Below, one piece after another: positions 24,787-31,697 of a DNA stretch of 33,212 bases. The translations under genes and the position numbers were made by a program. The DNA is from Bacteroidota bacterium. Its GTDB lineage: Bacteria > Bacteroidota > Bacteroidia > Chitinophagales > Chitinophagaceae. The number at the start of each line of letters is the position of its first letter. The stretch's first letter is position 1. The stretch covers positions 1 through 33,212 of the forward strand of contig JAURLW010000105.1 of the NCBI GenBank assembly GCA_030831005.1, written 5' to 3'. Below the pieces are notes generated by a model. The model made no database searches. It worked only from the letters and a program-made list of their open reading frames with translations, and had not been told where the DNA came from.

Positions 24787-25860
24787 TTATTTGATCTGTT
24801 TCTTGTACAATAAATAGGCTATGCAACTGAATATCAGATTAGGTATCCAAGTGGCTAAAAAGGGACTAAATCCTGCTTTAGTAGATAATATGGAGGAGAA
24901 TTGGGTAATCATAAAGAAAACGGCACTTACAAAAATACCAATGGCCAAATGCACCCCTCCGCCGCCTCTTTTCTTGGTAGAAGCAATACAAACCCCCATA
25001 ATGGTAAGAATAAAGCAAGCAAAAGGTGTAGCCGTTCTTCTGTGCAATTCGATATACAATGCATTTAAGGTTTCTCTACCCCTCAGCTTTTCTTGTTGAA
25101 TGTAGGACCATAAACGGGGTGTAGTCATGGCGTCTTTACTATCTAGATCTTGTACTAAATCTTTTAGGGTAAAAGCGTAATGCGCTCTAAGTTCGGGCTG
25201 CATGTTTAGGCGTTCATTTAAACCATCATTATATCGATGGGTAACATTGTACAAAACCCATTCCTTTTTCAAAGAATCATAGCTAATTCTGTCGGCCATC
25301 AATTTTTCTTTAAGCGTTATGCCATCTATCTTTTCATAGGAGAAGCGATAACCCATATTGCTTACAAAATCATAATTCTCCAAATAAATATATTCCGTAG
25401 CCGATATTTTCAAATGCACATTATGATCGGAATAGGCAATTACATTTTTATAGTATTTTTTTTCAAAAGCAATACGATTATGATTAGCATAAGGCACCAC
25501 AAAATGATTGGCTAATAAAGATATAAAAACAAGCCCTGAGCCTACAACAATATATGGTTTTAAAAATCTTCTATAATCGGTACCCGTTGCTAATATGGCA
25601 ATAATCTCTGACCTTCCGGCTAACTTAGAAGTAAAAAAAACCGTGGCAATAAAAACAAATAAAGGGAATAAGAAATTAACGATATAGGGTATAAAATTGA
25701 TGTAATACCAAAAAATAGCTTCAACCGGGGCCTTACGCGATACAAAATCTTCTACTTTCTCTGAGTAATCAATAACGCAGGAAATAGCCGCCAATATTGC
25801 GATAGAGAAAATAAAGGTACTTAAGTATTTTTTAGCGATATACCAATCCAGTAGTTTCAT
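24787..25860 (-). CDS. LptF/LptG family permease (YjgP/YjgQ)
   Basis: Inner-membrane subunit of the LptB2FG ABC exporter that extracts lipopolysaccharide for transport to the outer membrane. The 357-residue protein opens with MKLLDWYIAKKYLSTF, typical of the family. Membrane segments lie at about 13-33, 53-76 and 100-122; the coupling region GRSEIIAILATGTDYRRFLKPY (92-113) precedes the third. A soluble periplasmic jelly-roll part spans about 130-260. Three C-terminal membrane segments (about 275-295, 303-322, 332-350) end in YLLYKKQIK. It follows tgt by 7 bp on the same strand, a common arrangement in Bacteroidota. F and G paralogues cannot be told apart here, and LptB is not in the window. 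Confidence 0.9.
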   Translation of the reverse strand: MKLLDWYIAKKYLSTFIFSIAILAAISCVIDYSEKVEDFVSRKAPVEAIFWYYINFIPYIVNFLFPLFVFIATVFFTSKLAGRSEIIAILATGTDYRRFLKPYIVVGSGLVFISLLANHFVVPYANHNRIAFEKKYYKNVIAYSDHNVHLKISATEYIYLENYDFVSNMGYRFSYEKIDGITLKEKLMADRISYDSLKKEWVLYNVTHRYNDGLNERLNMQPELRAHYAFTLKDLVQDLDSKDAMTTPRLWSYIQQEKLRGRETLNALYIELHRRTATPFACFILTIMGVCIASTKKRGGGGVHLAIGIFVSAVFFMITQFSSILSTKAGFSPFLATWIPNLIFSCIAYLLYKKQIK

Positions 25861-25867
25861 ATACGTA

Positions 25868-26998
25868 CTACAATCTGTTTTTTAATTTAGGAAGTACTTG
25901 CTGTTTCCAAGAAGCAAAATCTCCTTCTAAAATATGCTTTCTGGCTTCTTTTACCAAAGCTAAATAGAAAGATAAATTATGAACGCTCGCAATTTGAAGC
26001 GCCAATAATTCTTTAGCAATAAACAAATGGCGTAAATACGCTTTTGAATAGACATCACTCATACCATTAGATAAGCTAGCATCGATAGCACTAAAATCGT
26101 CTTGCCATTTTTTATTCTTGATATTAATAACGCCTTCCCAAGTAAACAACATACCATTTCTTCCGTTTCGAGTAGGCATTACGCAATCAAACATATCAAT
26201 ACCCAGTGCAATGTTCTCAATTAAATTCCAAGGTGTACCAACACCCATTAAATAACGAGGTTTATCACTTGGCAAATAGTCACAACAAAGGGCTGCCATT
26301 TCATACATCATTTCTTCTGGTTCACCCACAGACAAACCGCCTATTGCATTGCCATCAGCACCAATTTTAGCTATATATTCCGATGCTTCTTTTCGTAAAT
26401 CTTTATACGTACTTCCTTGTACAATAGGAAATAAACTTTGCTCATAGCCATACTTAGCAGGAGTTTCTGCTAAACGCTGCACACAGCGCTGTAACCATCG
26501 ATGGGTTAAATCCATAGATTTTTTTGCATAAGCATAATCACTTGGATAGGGCGGGCATTCGTCGAAAGCCATGATAATATCGGCACCAATGCTGCGTTGG
26601 ATATCCATTACATTTTCCGGAGAAAATAAATGTTTTGAACCATCTATATGCGATTGAAACAAGGCACCCTCTTCTCTTAATTTTCGATTGGCAGATAATG
26701 AAAAAACTTGATACCCTCCACTATCTGTTAATATAGGCTTATCCCAATTCATGAATTTATGCAAACCTCCAGCCTGCTCCAATACAGAAGTGCCTGGTCG
26801 TAAATATAAATGATAGGTATTACCCAAAATAATTTGAGCTTGTATAGCATTTTTTAATTGATCTTGCGGCACTCCTTTCACGCTTCCTACTGTGCCCACA
26901 GGCATAAAAATAGGGGTTTCTATAACTCCATGTGCTGTATGCAACAGACCTGCTCTTGCATTACTTTGTGGATCGTTTTTAAGTAAATTAAATTCCAT
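25868..26998 (-). CDS. tgt: tRNA-guanine transglycosylase (queuine tRNA-ribosyltransferase)
   Basis: Replaces guanine 34 of GUN-anticodon tRNAs (Tyr, His, Asn, Asp) with the queuosine precursor preQ1. The 376-residue protein has the base Asp D92 in ILTDSGGYQVFSL and the nucleophile D271 in GIDMFDCVMPTRNGRNG. AFDECPPY (144-151) and GGLSVGE (220-226) shape the base pocket. The C-terminal zinc site is unusual. Where E. coli Tgt has C302, C304 and C307, this protein has L309, N311 and S314; only the His (H340, for H333) remains. The flanking YSKAYLRHL aligns without gaps. A structural role without zinc is inferred. It is co-directional with LptF/G and divergent from the GT2 gene. Confidence 0.96.
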   Translation of the reverse strand: MEFNLLKNDPQSNARAGLLHTAHGVIETPIFMPVGTVGSVKGVPQDQLKNAIQAQIILGNTYHLYLRPGTSVLEQAGGLHKFMNWDKPILTDSGGYQVFSLSANRKLREEGALFQSHIDGSKHLFSPENVMDIQRSIGADIIMAFDECPPYPSDYAYAKKSMDLTHRWLQRCVQRLAETPAKYGYEQSLFPIVQGSTYKDLRKEASEYIAKIGADGNAIGGLSVGEPEEMMYEMAALCCDYLPSDKPRYLMGVGTPWNLIENIALGIDMFDCVMPTRNGRNGMLFTWEGVINIKNKKWQDDFSAIDASLSNGMSDVYSKAYLRHLFIAKELLALQIASVHNLSFYLALVKEARKHILEGDFASWKQQVLPKLKNRL

Positions 26999-27011
26999 AG
27001 TGCAATAAAAT

Positions 27012-27042
27012 CAAAAAATAGAATTGCTAAAATACGTTACAA
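27012..27042 (-). promoter_or_regulatory. Putative tgt promoter
   Basis: On the minus strand TTG (27040-27042), exactly 19 bases, then TATTTTTTG (27012-27020). The -7 box has one extra base compared with TAnnTTTG. Its -33 box overlaps a CAATATTG palindrome shared with the GT2 promoter. Confidence 0.45.
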
Positions 27043-27044
27043 TA

Positions 27045-27075
27045 TTGGGAATTGCACTTAAAAATAGCAACTTTG
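27045..27075 (+). promoter_or_regulatory. Putative promoter of the GT2-rsmG unit
   Basis: TTG (27045-27047), 20 bases, then CAACTTTG (27068-27075), one base off TAnnTTTG. Transcription would begin near 27079-27081, essentially at the GTG start codon. Confidence 0.45.
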
Positions 27076-27080
27076 CATAA

Positions 27081-28199
27081 GTGTTAACACAAATTATTCC
27101 TCTTTTCGTTATTGCCATACTCATTATACAATGGGCTTATGAACTATTGCTATACCTAGCCTTCCATAAAAAAGAAAAAATCGCAAAAATTAATAATACC
27201 GAACCCATCAGTATTATTTCTTGTGCTAAAAACGAAGCCCAAAACATAGCTGCATTATTGCAAGCCTTGCAAACACAAAGTTATAGCACCGCTGATCATG
27301 CTCTTAATTTTGAAGTCCTAGTTATTGATGATGGTTCTACGGATGCTACTTGGAGCATATTAGAAAATGCAACACCCCATTTCCCACAACTACGCATTTT
27401 TAAAAGTGAGGCTTTTGAAAGTACATTTAAAGGGAAAAAGAAAGCCTTGGAAATAGGCGTTACACAAGCGAAACACGATGCCATTTTATGTATCGATGCT
27501 GATTGTATTCCAACAAGTAAGCATTGGGTAAGCATTATGGCCAATGCACTCAAAAACAAAGAACTGATTACGGGTTTTGGTGCTTACCAAAAAGAAAAAA
27601 ACTGGATCAATACCCTCGTGCAATGGGAAACTATGCATACTTTTTTTTGGTATCAACTCTTATCAAAAATCGGTATCTATTATATGGCGGTAGGAAGAAA
27701 CATGGGCTTTCGTAAAGCACTATTTTTAAAGGCAAATCAACATCCTTTATGGCAACAAGTGCCTTATGGCGATGATGATTTATTGGTGCGCATTGCCGCT
27801 ACTTCCCAAAACTATGCCGTTGTAAGAAGTCCCCATTCTTATACGCTAAGCAAAGCTCCTGAAAGCTTTCAGCAATGGATGCAACAGAAAAAGAGACACC
27901 TAAGTACCGGCAAATATTATCATAAAAAGGTGCAAATCCTTTTAGGCACCTATGCTTTAACGCAAGGCCTTTGGTGGATTTGCCTACTTTTTCTATCCGT
28001 ATTTTGTTCGCCCTTGATCCTATGCCTATTGGTGGCACGCTTAGTTGCTCACTTATTTATATTGAGCGCATTTCAAAAGCAACAAGGCCTATCTAGTAGC
28101 CTGTTTAAAAACTTATTAGGCGAATTTTTATGGGCCATTTATAATTGTATCTTTGCACCTTATATCTTTTTTAAAAATTACCAATCGTGGAAATCATAA
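27081..28199 (+). CDS. Glycosyltransferase family 2 (membrane-anchored)
   Basis: A 372-residue GT-A glycosyltransferase. One N-terminal membrane helix (about 5-27) is followed by the nucleotide-sugar domain: ISIISCAKNEAQNI (about 43-56), VLVIDDGSTD (near 84), and the metal-binding LCIDADCIPTS near residue 138. GDDDLLVRIA and QKKRHLSTGKYY (analogous to the QxxRW block) form the acceptor side. The C-terminus has two or three hydrophobic segments (about 290-350). It likely adds sugars to a lipid or cell-surface glycan; donor and acceptor are unknown. The start is GTG, fixed by the TAA immediately upstream in frame (27078-27080). The end overlaps rsmG by 13 bases. Confidence 0.88.
   Translation: MLTQIIPLFVIAILIIQWAYELLLYLAFHKKEKIAKINNTEPISIISCAKNEAQNIAALLQALQTQSYSTADHALNFEVLVIDDGSTDATWSILENATPHFPQLRIFKSEAFESTFKGKKKALEIGVTQAKHDAILCIDADCIPTSKHWVSIMANALKNKELITGFGAYQKEKNWINTLVQWETMHTFFWYQLLSKIGIYYMAVGRNMGFRKALFLKANQHPLWQQVPYGDDDLLVRIAATSQNYAVVRSPHSYTLSKAPESFQQWMQQKKRHLSTGKYYHKKVQILLGTYALTQGLWWICLLFLSVFCSPLILCLLVARLVAHLFILSAFQKQQGLSSSLFKNLLGEFLWAIYNCIFAPYIFFKNYQSWKS
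28148..28155 (+). promoter_or_regulatory. Putative internal -7 box for rsmG
   Basis: TATCTTTG, an exact TAnnTTTG match, inside the last codons of the GT2 gene and 31 bases before the rsmG GTG. No -33 TTG is evident. Confidence 0.35.
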
Positions 28200-28813
28200 C
28201 TAAATACTTTAGCGATTTTACTCCCCAACAAGTAGACCAATTGAAGGCTTTGGGTGAATTATATCCTAGTTGGAATAAGAAAATAAATGTTATTTCTAGA
28301 AAAGATATTGACCAATTATATATCCGTCACTTATTGCATTCTTTAGCTATTGCTACGATTTGCCAATTTGAAGATGGCGCACAAGTTATTGACATTGGCA
28401 CAGGCGGTGGTTTCCCAGGCATACCCTTAGCTATATTCTTTCCTAATGTAGAATTCTTATTGGTAGATTCGATCGGTAAAAAAATTACCGTTGTGCAAGA
28501 AATTGCTCAAGCTATTGGATTAAAAAATGTTACCGCTATTCATTCAAGAGCAGAACAAATAAAAAATCGCAGTTTCGATTTTGCAGTCTCTAGAGCCGTA
28601 GCTCCTCTATTGGATTTATGGACTTGGGCAGCTCCTTTACTTAAAAAAGGCCATGCTAGTGACACGCTTGCTAATGGTTTAATCTGCTTAAAAGGTGGCG
28701 ACTTAAGCGCTGAAATTGCAGCTTCTAAATTACGTCCGCATTATTGGGACTTGCATACTATTTTCCCAGAGCCCTTGTTTCAAGACAAGTGCATTTTGTA
28801 TGTTAAAAAATAA
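28187..28813 (+). CDS. rsmG: 16S rRNA (guanine-527-N7)-methyltransferase
   Basis: SAM-dependent enzyme that methylates G527 in the 530 loop of 16S rRNA; its loss gives low-level streptomycin resistance in other bacteria. The 208-residue protein, of normal length, has the SAM-binding loop VIDIGTGGGFPGIPLAI at 67-83, FLLVDSIGKK at about 93-102, and SRAVAPL near residue 134, as in GidB/RsmG. The start is GTG at 28187, inside the end of the GT2 frame. Upstream in-frame sequence gives no better start, and the residues match the usual RsmG N-terminus. A -7-like box in the overlap could allow separate expression. Confidence 0.95.
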   Translation: MEIITKYFSDFTPQQVDQLKALGELYPSWNKKINVISRKDIDQLYIRHLLHSLAIATICQFEDGAQVIDIGTGGGFPGIPLAIFFPNVEFLLVDSIGKKITVVQEIAQAIGLKNVTAIHSRAEQIKNRSFDFAVSRAVAPLLDLWTWAAPLLKKGHASDTLANGLICLKGGDLSAEIAASKLRPHYWDLHTIFPEPLFQDKCILYVKK

Positions 28814-28855
28814 ACAGCAGCGCTGATTTAACAATTTTCTAATTTTTTTGCTTTT

Positions 28856-28863
28856 TATATTTG
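28856..28863 (+). promoter_or_regulatory. Putative -7 box of the DegP/HtrA gene
   Basis: TATATTTG, an exact TAnnTTTG match, ending 16 bases before the ATG. This predicts a leader of only about 13 bases. Confidence 0.5.
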
Positions 28864-28879
28864 ACGAAAATAAAAAGCT

Positions 28880-30283
28880 ATGAGAAAACCATTTTTAAAC
28901 CATTTATTTAAGAGCGGATTAGTTGTTTGTTTTTCTATTCACACCCTCTTCGCTCAAACCGAAAACGATTATACCTACAATCGAAAAAGTGCTGCTCCTA
29001 TCGATTTCCAATTAGCTGCAGAAACTGCCACCAAAGCGGTAGTCCATGTTAAAGTAAGCACTTCTGCTAAAACCGTATATGCTCAAAACCCTTTTGGCAA
29101 TGGCTTCTTCGAACAATTTTTTGGCCCACAACAATATATCTTACCACCCCAATCGGGCTCCGGCTCTGGTGTGCTTATAGATCAAAATGGGCATATCGTA
29201 ACCAATTATCATGTCATTGCTAATGCCGAAAAAATAACGGTTACCCTTAGTGATGGCACAAGCAAACAAGCTAAATTAATAGGCACAGATATGGCAACGG
29301 ATTTAGCCGTATTAAAAGTGGAGGAAAACAATTTATCCTATCTAAAATTTAGCAATAGCGACCAAGTAAAATTAGGACAATGGGTATTAGCCATTGGCTA
29401 TCCACTCAATTTAGATGTTACCGTAACTGCGGGCATCGTAAGTGCTAAAAGTAGAAATATCGGCATACATAAAAACCAACAAAATGCTATAGAGTCCTTT
29501 ATACAAACCGATGCAGCGGTAAACCCAGGCAATAGCGGTGGTGCATTAGTTAATAGTAATGGTGATTTGGTAGGTATCAATGCAGCTATCAGTTCGCCTA
29601 CGGGCTCCTATGCAGGCTATTCTTATGCCATACCTTCCAATATTGTAAAAAAAGTAAGTGCCGATTTAATTCAATACGGCAAAGTACAAAGAGCGTTCTT
29701 GGGCATCAACCCAAAAGATATTAAAACAGCTAGCGAAGAAGAAATTAAAAAATATCATTTAGACGAAATTCAAGGTGTTGCTATCGTAGGCCTCAGTAAA
29801 AATGGTGCTGCAGAGCAAGCGGGTTTAAAAATAGGCGATCTTATTCAAGCCATCAATCAGGTAAAGGTAAATTCAGTACCTTCTTTATTAGAGCAAATAG
29901 CGCGTTATCACCCTAGGGACGAAGTGACTGTTGGTTATTGGAGAGACGGGCAAAGCAAAACCAGTACCGTAACTCTTAAAAGCAATGCAGAAACTACCGG
30001 TCAGAAAGAGCTTTTTGGTGCTTCCTACCGTTTTTTAAGTCAACAAGAAAAAAAACAATACGGCATCAATAATGGCCTTATCATTACCGATTTAGGCAAT
30101 GGCCCATTAGCCCAACAAAGCAATATTCAAAAGGGGTTTATCATAACGGCTATCAATGATATAGCCATTGCCACCGAAGAACAAATAGCAAATGCCATCA
30201 ACAATAAGAATTTCATTCAAATAGCGGGTTTTTACCCCGGACAAAGAGGCAATTACTATTATAGCTTCCAAATCAATGAATAA
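28880..30283 (+). CDS. DegP/HtrA-family periplasmic serine protease
   Basis: Envelope quality-control protease and chaperone. The 467-residue precursor has a signal peptide (basic start, hydrophobic 10-24, likely cut after LFAQ). The trypsin-like domain holds the triad H111 (NYHVI), D141 (TDLAVLKV) and S219 (NPGNSGGAL). A flexible LA-loop-like stretch rich in Phe/Gly/Gln (about 66-95) precedes it. PDZ1 covers about 265-360 (FLGINPKDIK, GAAEQAGLKIGDLIQAINQ), and a weaker PDZ2 about 375-465 (GLIITDLGNGPLAQQSNIQKG). This is the DegP/DegQ two-PDZ layout, with no C-terminal sorting domain. It probably forms cage-like oligomers in the periplasm (family knowledge). It is a single gene with its own -7 box. 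Confidence 0.94.
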   Translation: MRKPFLNHLFKSGLVVCFSIHTLFAQTENDYTYNRKSAAPIDFQLAAETATKAVVHVKVSTSAKTVYAQNPFGNGFFEQFFGPQQYILPPQSGSGSGVLIDQNGHIVTNYHVIANAEKITVTLSDGTSKQAKLIGTDMATDLAVLKVEENNLSYLKFSNSDQVKLGQWVLAIGYPLNLDVTVTAGIVSAKSRNIGIHKNQQNAIESFIQTDAAVNPGNSGGALVNSNGDLVGINAAISSPTGSYAGYSYAIPSNIVKKVSADLIQYGKVQRAFLGINPKDIKTASEEEIKKYHLDEIQGVAIVGLSKNGAAEQAGLKIGDLIQAINQVKVNSVPSLLEQIARYHPRDEVTVGYWRDGQSKTSTVTLKSNAETTGQKELFGASYRFLSQQEKKQYGINNGLIITDLGNGPLAQQSNIQKGFIITAINDIAIATEEQIANAINNKNFIQIAGFYPGQRGNYYYSFQINE

Positions 30284-30343
30284 GTAGCAAAATTTAATAC
30301 CATTAATTGAGCAAAATCCCTACAATTAATAAACATTATATAT

Positions 30344-30351
30344 TATCTTTG
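30344..30351 (+). promoter_or_regulatory. Putative -7 box of sucC
   Basis: TATCTTTG, an exact TAnnTTTG match, ending 16 bases before the sucC ATG. It implies a leader of about 13 bases. A -33 TTG is not clear. Confidence 0.5.
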
Positions 30352-30367
30352 CCCAAATTTTTAACAC

Positions 30368-31582
30368 ATGAATCTGCACGAATATCAAGCAAAAGAACTT
30401 TTAAAAAGATATAATGTACCTACCCAAGAAGGTATTGCTGTTGAAACCGTAGAAGATGCTATTAAAGCATACGAACAAACAGCTACAGCTACCAACACAA
30501 AATTTGTAGTGATGAAAGCTCAAATTCATGCGGGTGGTCGTGGTAAAGGTACCATGAGAGAAGTGCCAGAACAACATGGTGTAAAAGTGGTAAAAAGTGC
30601 TGAAGAAGCAGGTACTGTTGCTAAAAATATCTTAGGCAATACCCTTGTTACGATCCAAACCGGTGAGGCTGGAAAAGTAGTAAGCAAATTATTGATTGCT
30701 CAAGACATGTATTATGATGGACCAAGCGATCGTAAAGAGTTTTACTTATCTATCTTACTAGATCGTGCTAAGAAACAAAACGTAATCATGTATAGCACCG
30801 AAGGTGGTATGGATATTGAAGAAGTAGCGCATCATACACCAGAAAAAATCCATAAAGAGTGGATTGCTCCAGGAATGAGCCTTCAAGCATTCCAAGCTAG
30901 AAACATTGCTTTCAATCTTGGATTGAGCGGTGATGCGTTTAAAAACATGGTAAAATTCGTTACTAATTTATACAATGCTTATGTAGGTTTAGATTGCTCA
31001 ATGTTAGAAATCAATCCATTGTTTAAATCTGCAGACGATAAAATCATTGCTGTAGACTGTAAAATGAATATTGATGATAATGCTATGATGCGTCATAAAG
31101 ACATCGAAGCATTAAGAGATACCAGCGAAGAAGATCCTACAGAAGTAGAAGCAGGAGCGTTCAACTTAAACTATGTAAAATTAGATGGTAATGTAGGTTG
31201 TATGGTAAATGGTGCTGGATTAGCAATGGCTACTATGGACATGATTAAATTAGCTGGTGGTGAGCCTGCTAACTTCTTGGACGTAGGCGGTACAGCTAAT
31301 GCACAAACAGTAGAAGCTGGGTTTAGAATCATCATGAAAGACCCTAATGTAAAAGCTATCTTAATTAATATTTTTGGCGGGATCGTTCGTTGCGATCGTG
31401 TTGCGGCAGGTGTTATCGAAGCGTATAACAATTTAGGCAATATCAATATTCCAATCATTGTGCGTCTTCAAGGTACTAATGCAGAAGTAGCAAAAGAATT
31501 GATTGTAAACTCTGGATTAAAAGTACAATCTGCTATCTTACTAAGTGAAGCAGCTAGCTTAGTACAAGCAGCCATTAAATAA
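30368..31582 (+). CDS. sucC: Succinate--CoA ligase (ADP/GDP-forming) subunit beta
   Basis: Beta subunit of the TCA-cycle enzyme that makes ATP or GTP from succinyl-CoA. The 404-residue protein starts MNLHEYQAKELLKRYNVPT, the standard opening of the ATP-grasp domain. KAQIHAGGRGKGTM (about 55-68) is a nucleotide-binding loop. MLEINPLF and AVDCKMNIDDNA (about 217-238) carry metal ligands. The C-terminal ligase-CoA part has NGAGLAMATMDMIKLAGGEP, FLDVGG and NIFGGIVRCD, the phosphate-handling loop. The alpha subunit gene sucD, often adjacent, is not here: a terminator follows and the next gene is on the other strand. Confidence 0.97.
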   Translation: MNLHEYQAKELLKRYNVPTQEGIAVETVEDAIKAYEQTATATNTKFVVMKAQIHAGGRGKGTMREVPEQHGVKVVKSAEEAGTVAKNILGNTLVTIQTGEAGKVVSKLLIAQDMYYDGPSDRKEFYLSILLDRAKKQNVIMYSTEGGMDIEEVAHHTPEKIHKEWIAPGMSLQAFQARNIAFNLGLSGDAFKNMVKFVTNLYNAYVGLDCSMLEINPLFKSADDKIIAVDCKMNIDDNAMMRHKDIEALRDTSEEDPTEVEAGAFNLNYVKLDGNVGCMVNGAGLAMATMDMIKLAGGEPANFLDVGGTANAQTVEAGFRIIMKDPNVKAILINIFGGIVRCDRVAAGVIEAYNNLGNINIPIIVRLQGTNAEVAKELIVNSGLKVQSAILLSEAASLVQAAIK

Positions 31583-31601
31583 GAAAAACAAATCTTAATA
31601 T

Positions 31602-31633
31602 AAAAAAGGATTGACCCTGGTCAATCCTTTTTT
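31602..31633 (+). terminator. Terminator of sucC
   Basis: Stem AAAAAAGGATTGACC (31602-31616) with GGTCAATCCTTTTTT (31619-31633). The real loop is at least 4 bases (CCTG). It has a strong T-run, 19 bases past the stop. Confidence 0.9.
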
Positions 31634-31644
31634 ATTGGTATTAA

Positions 31645-31680
31645 AATAAAAGCCCAATGATCAATCATTGGGCTTTTATT
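31645..31680 (-). terminator. Terminator of the T9SS-sorted repeat protein
   Basis: Perfect 17-bp arms (31645-31661 with 31664-31680; core AAAGCCCAATGAT) just past the stop of the minus-strand gene. The A/T-rich outer arms make it potentially bidirectional. It sits back-to-back with the sucC terminator. Confidence 0.85.
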
Positions 31681-31697
31681 AATAACATAGAATAGAA

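Noticed and set aside
24771..24788. Inverted repeat AAGGCAA/TTGCCTT as terminator of the LptF/G gene
   Set aside because: It overlaps the stop codon, the stem is only 7 bp and no T-run follows on the minus strand.
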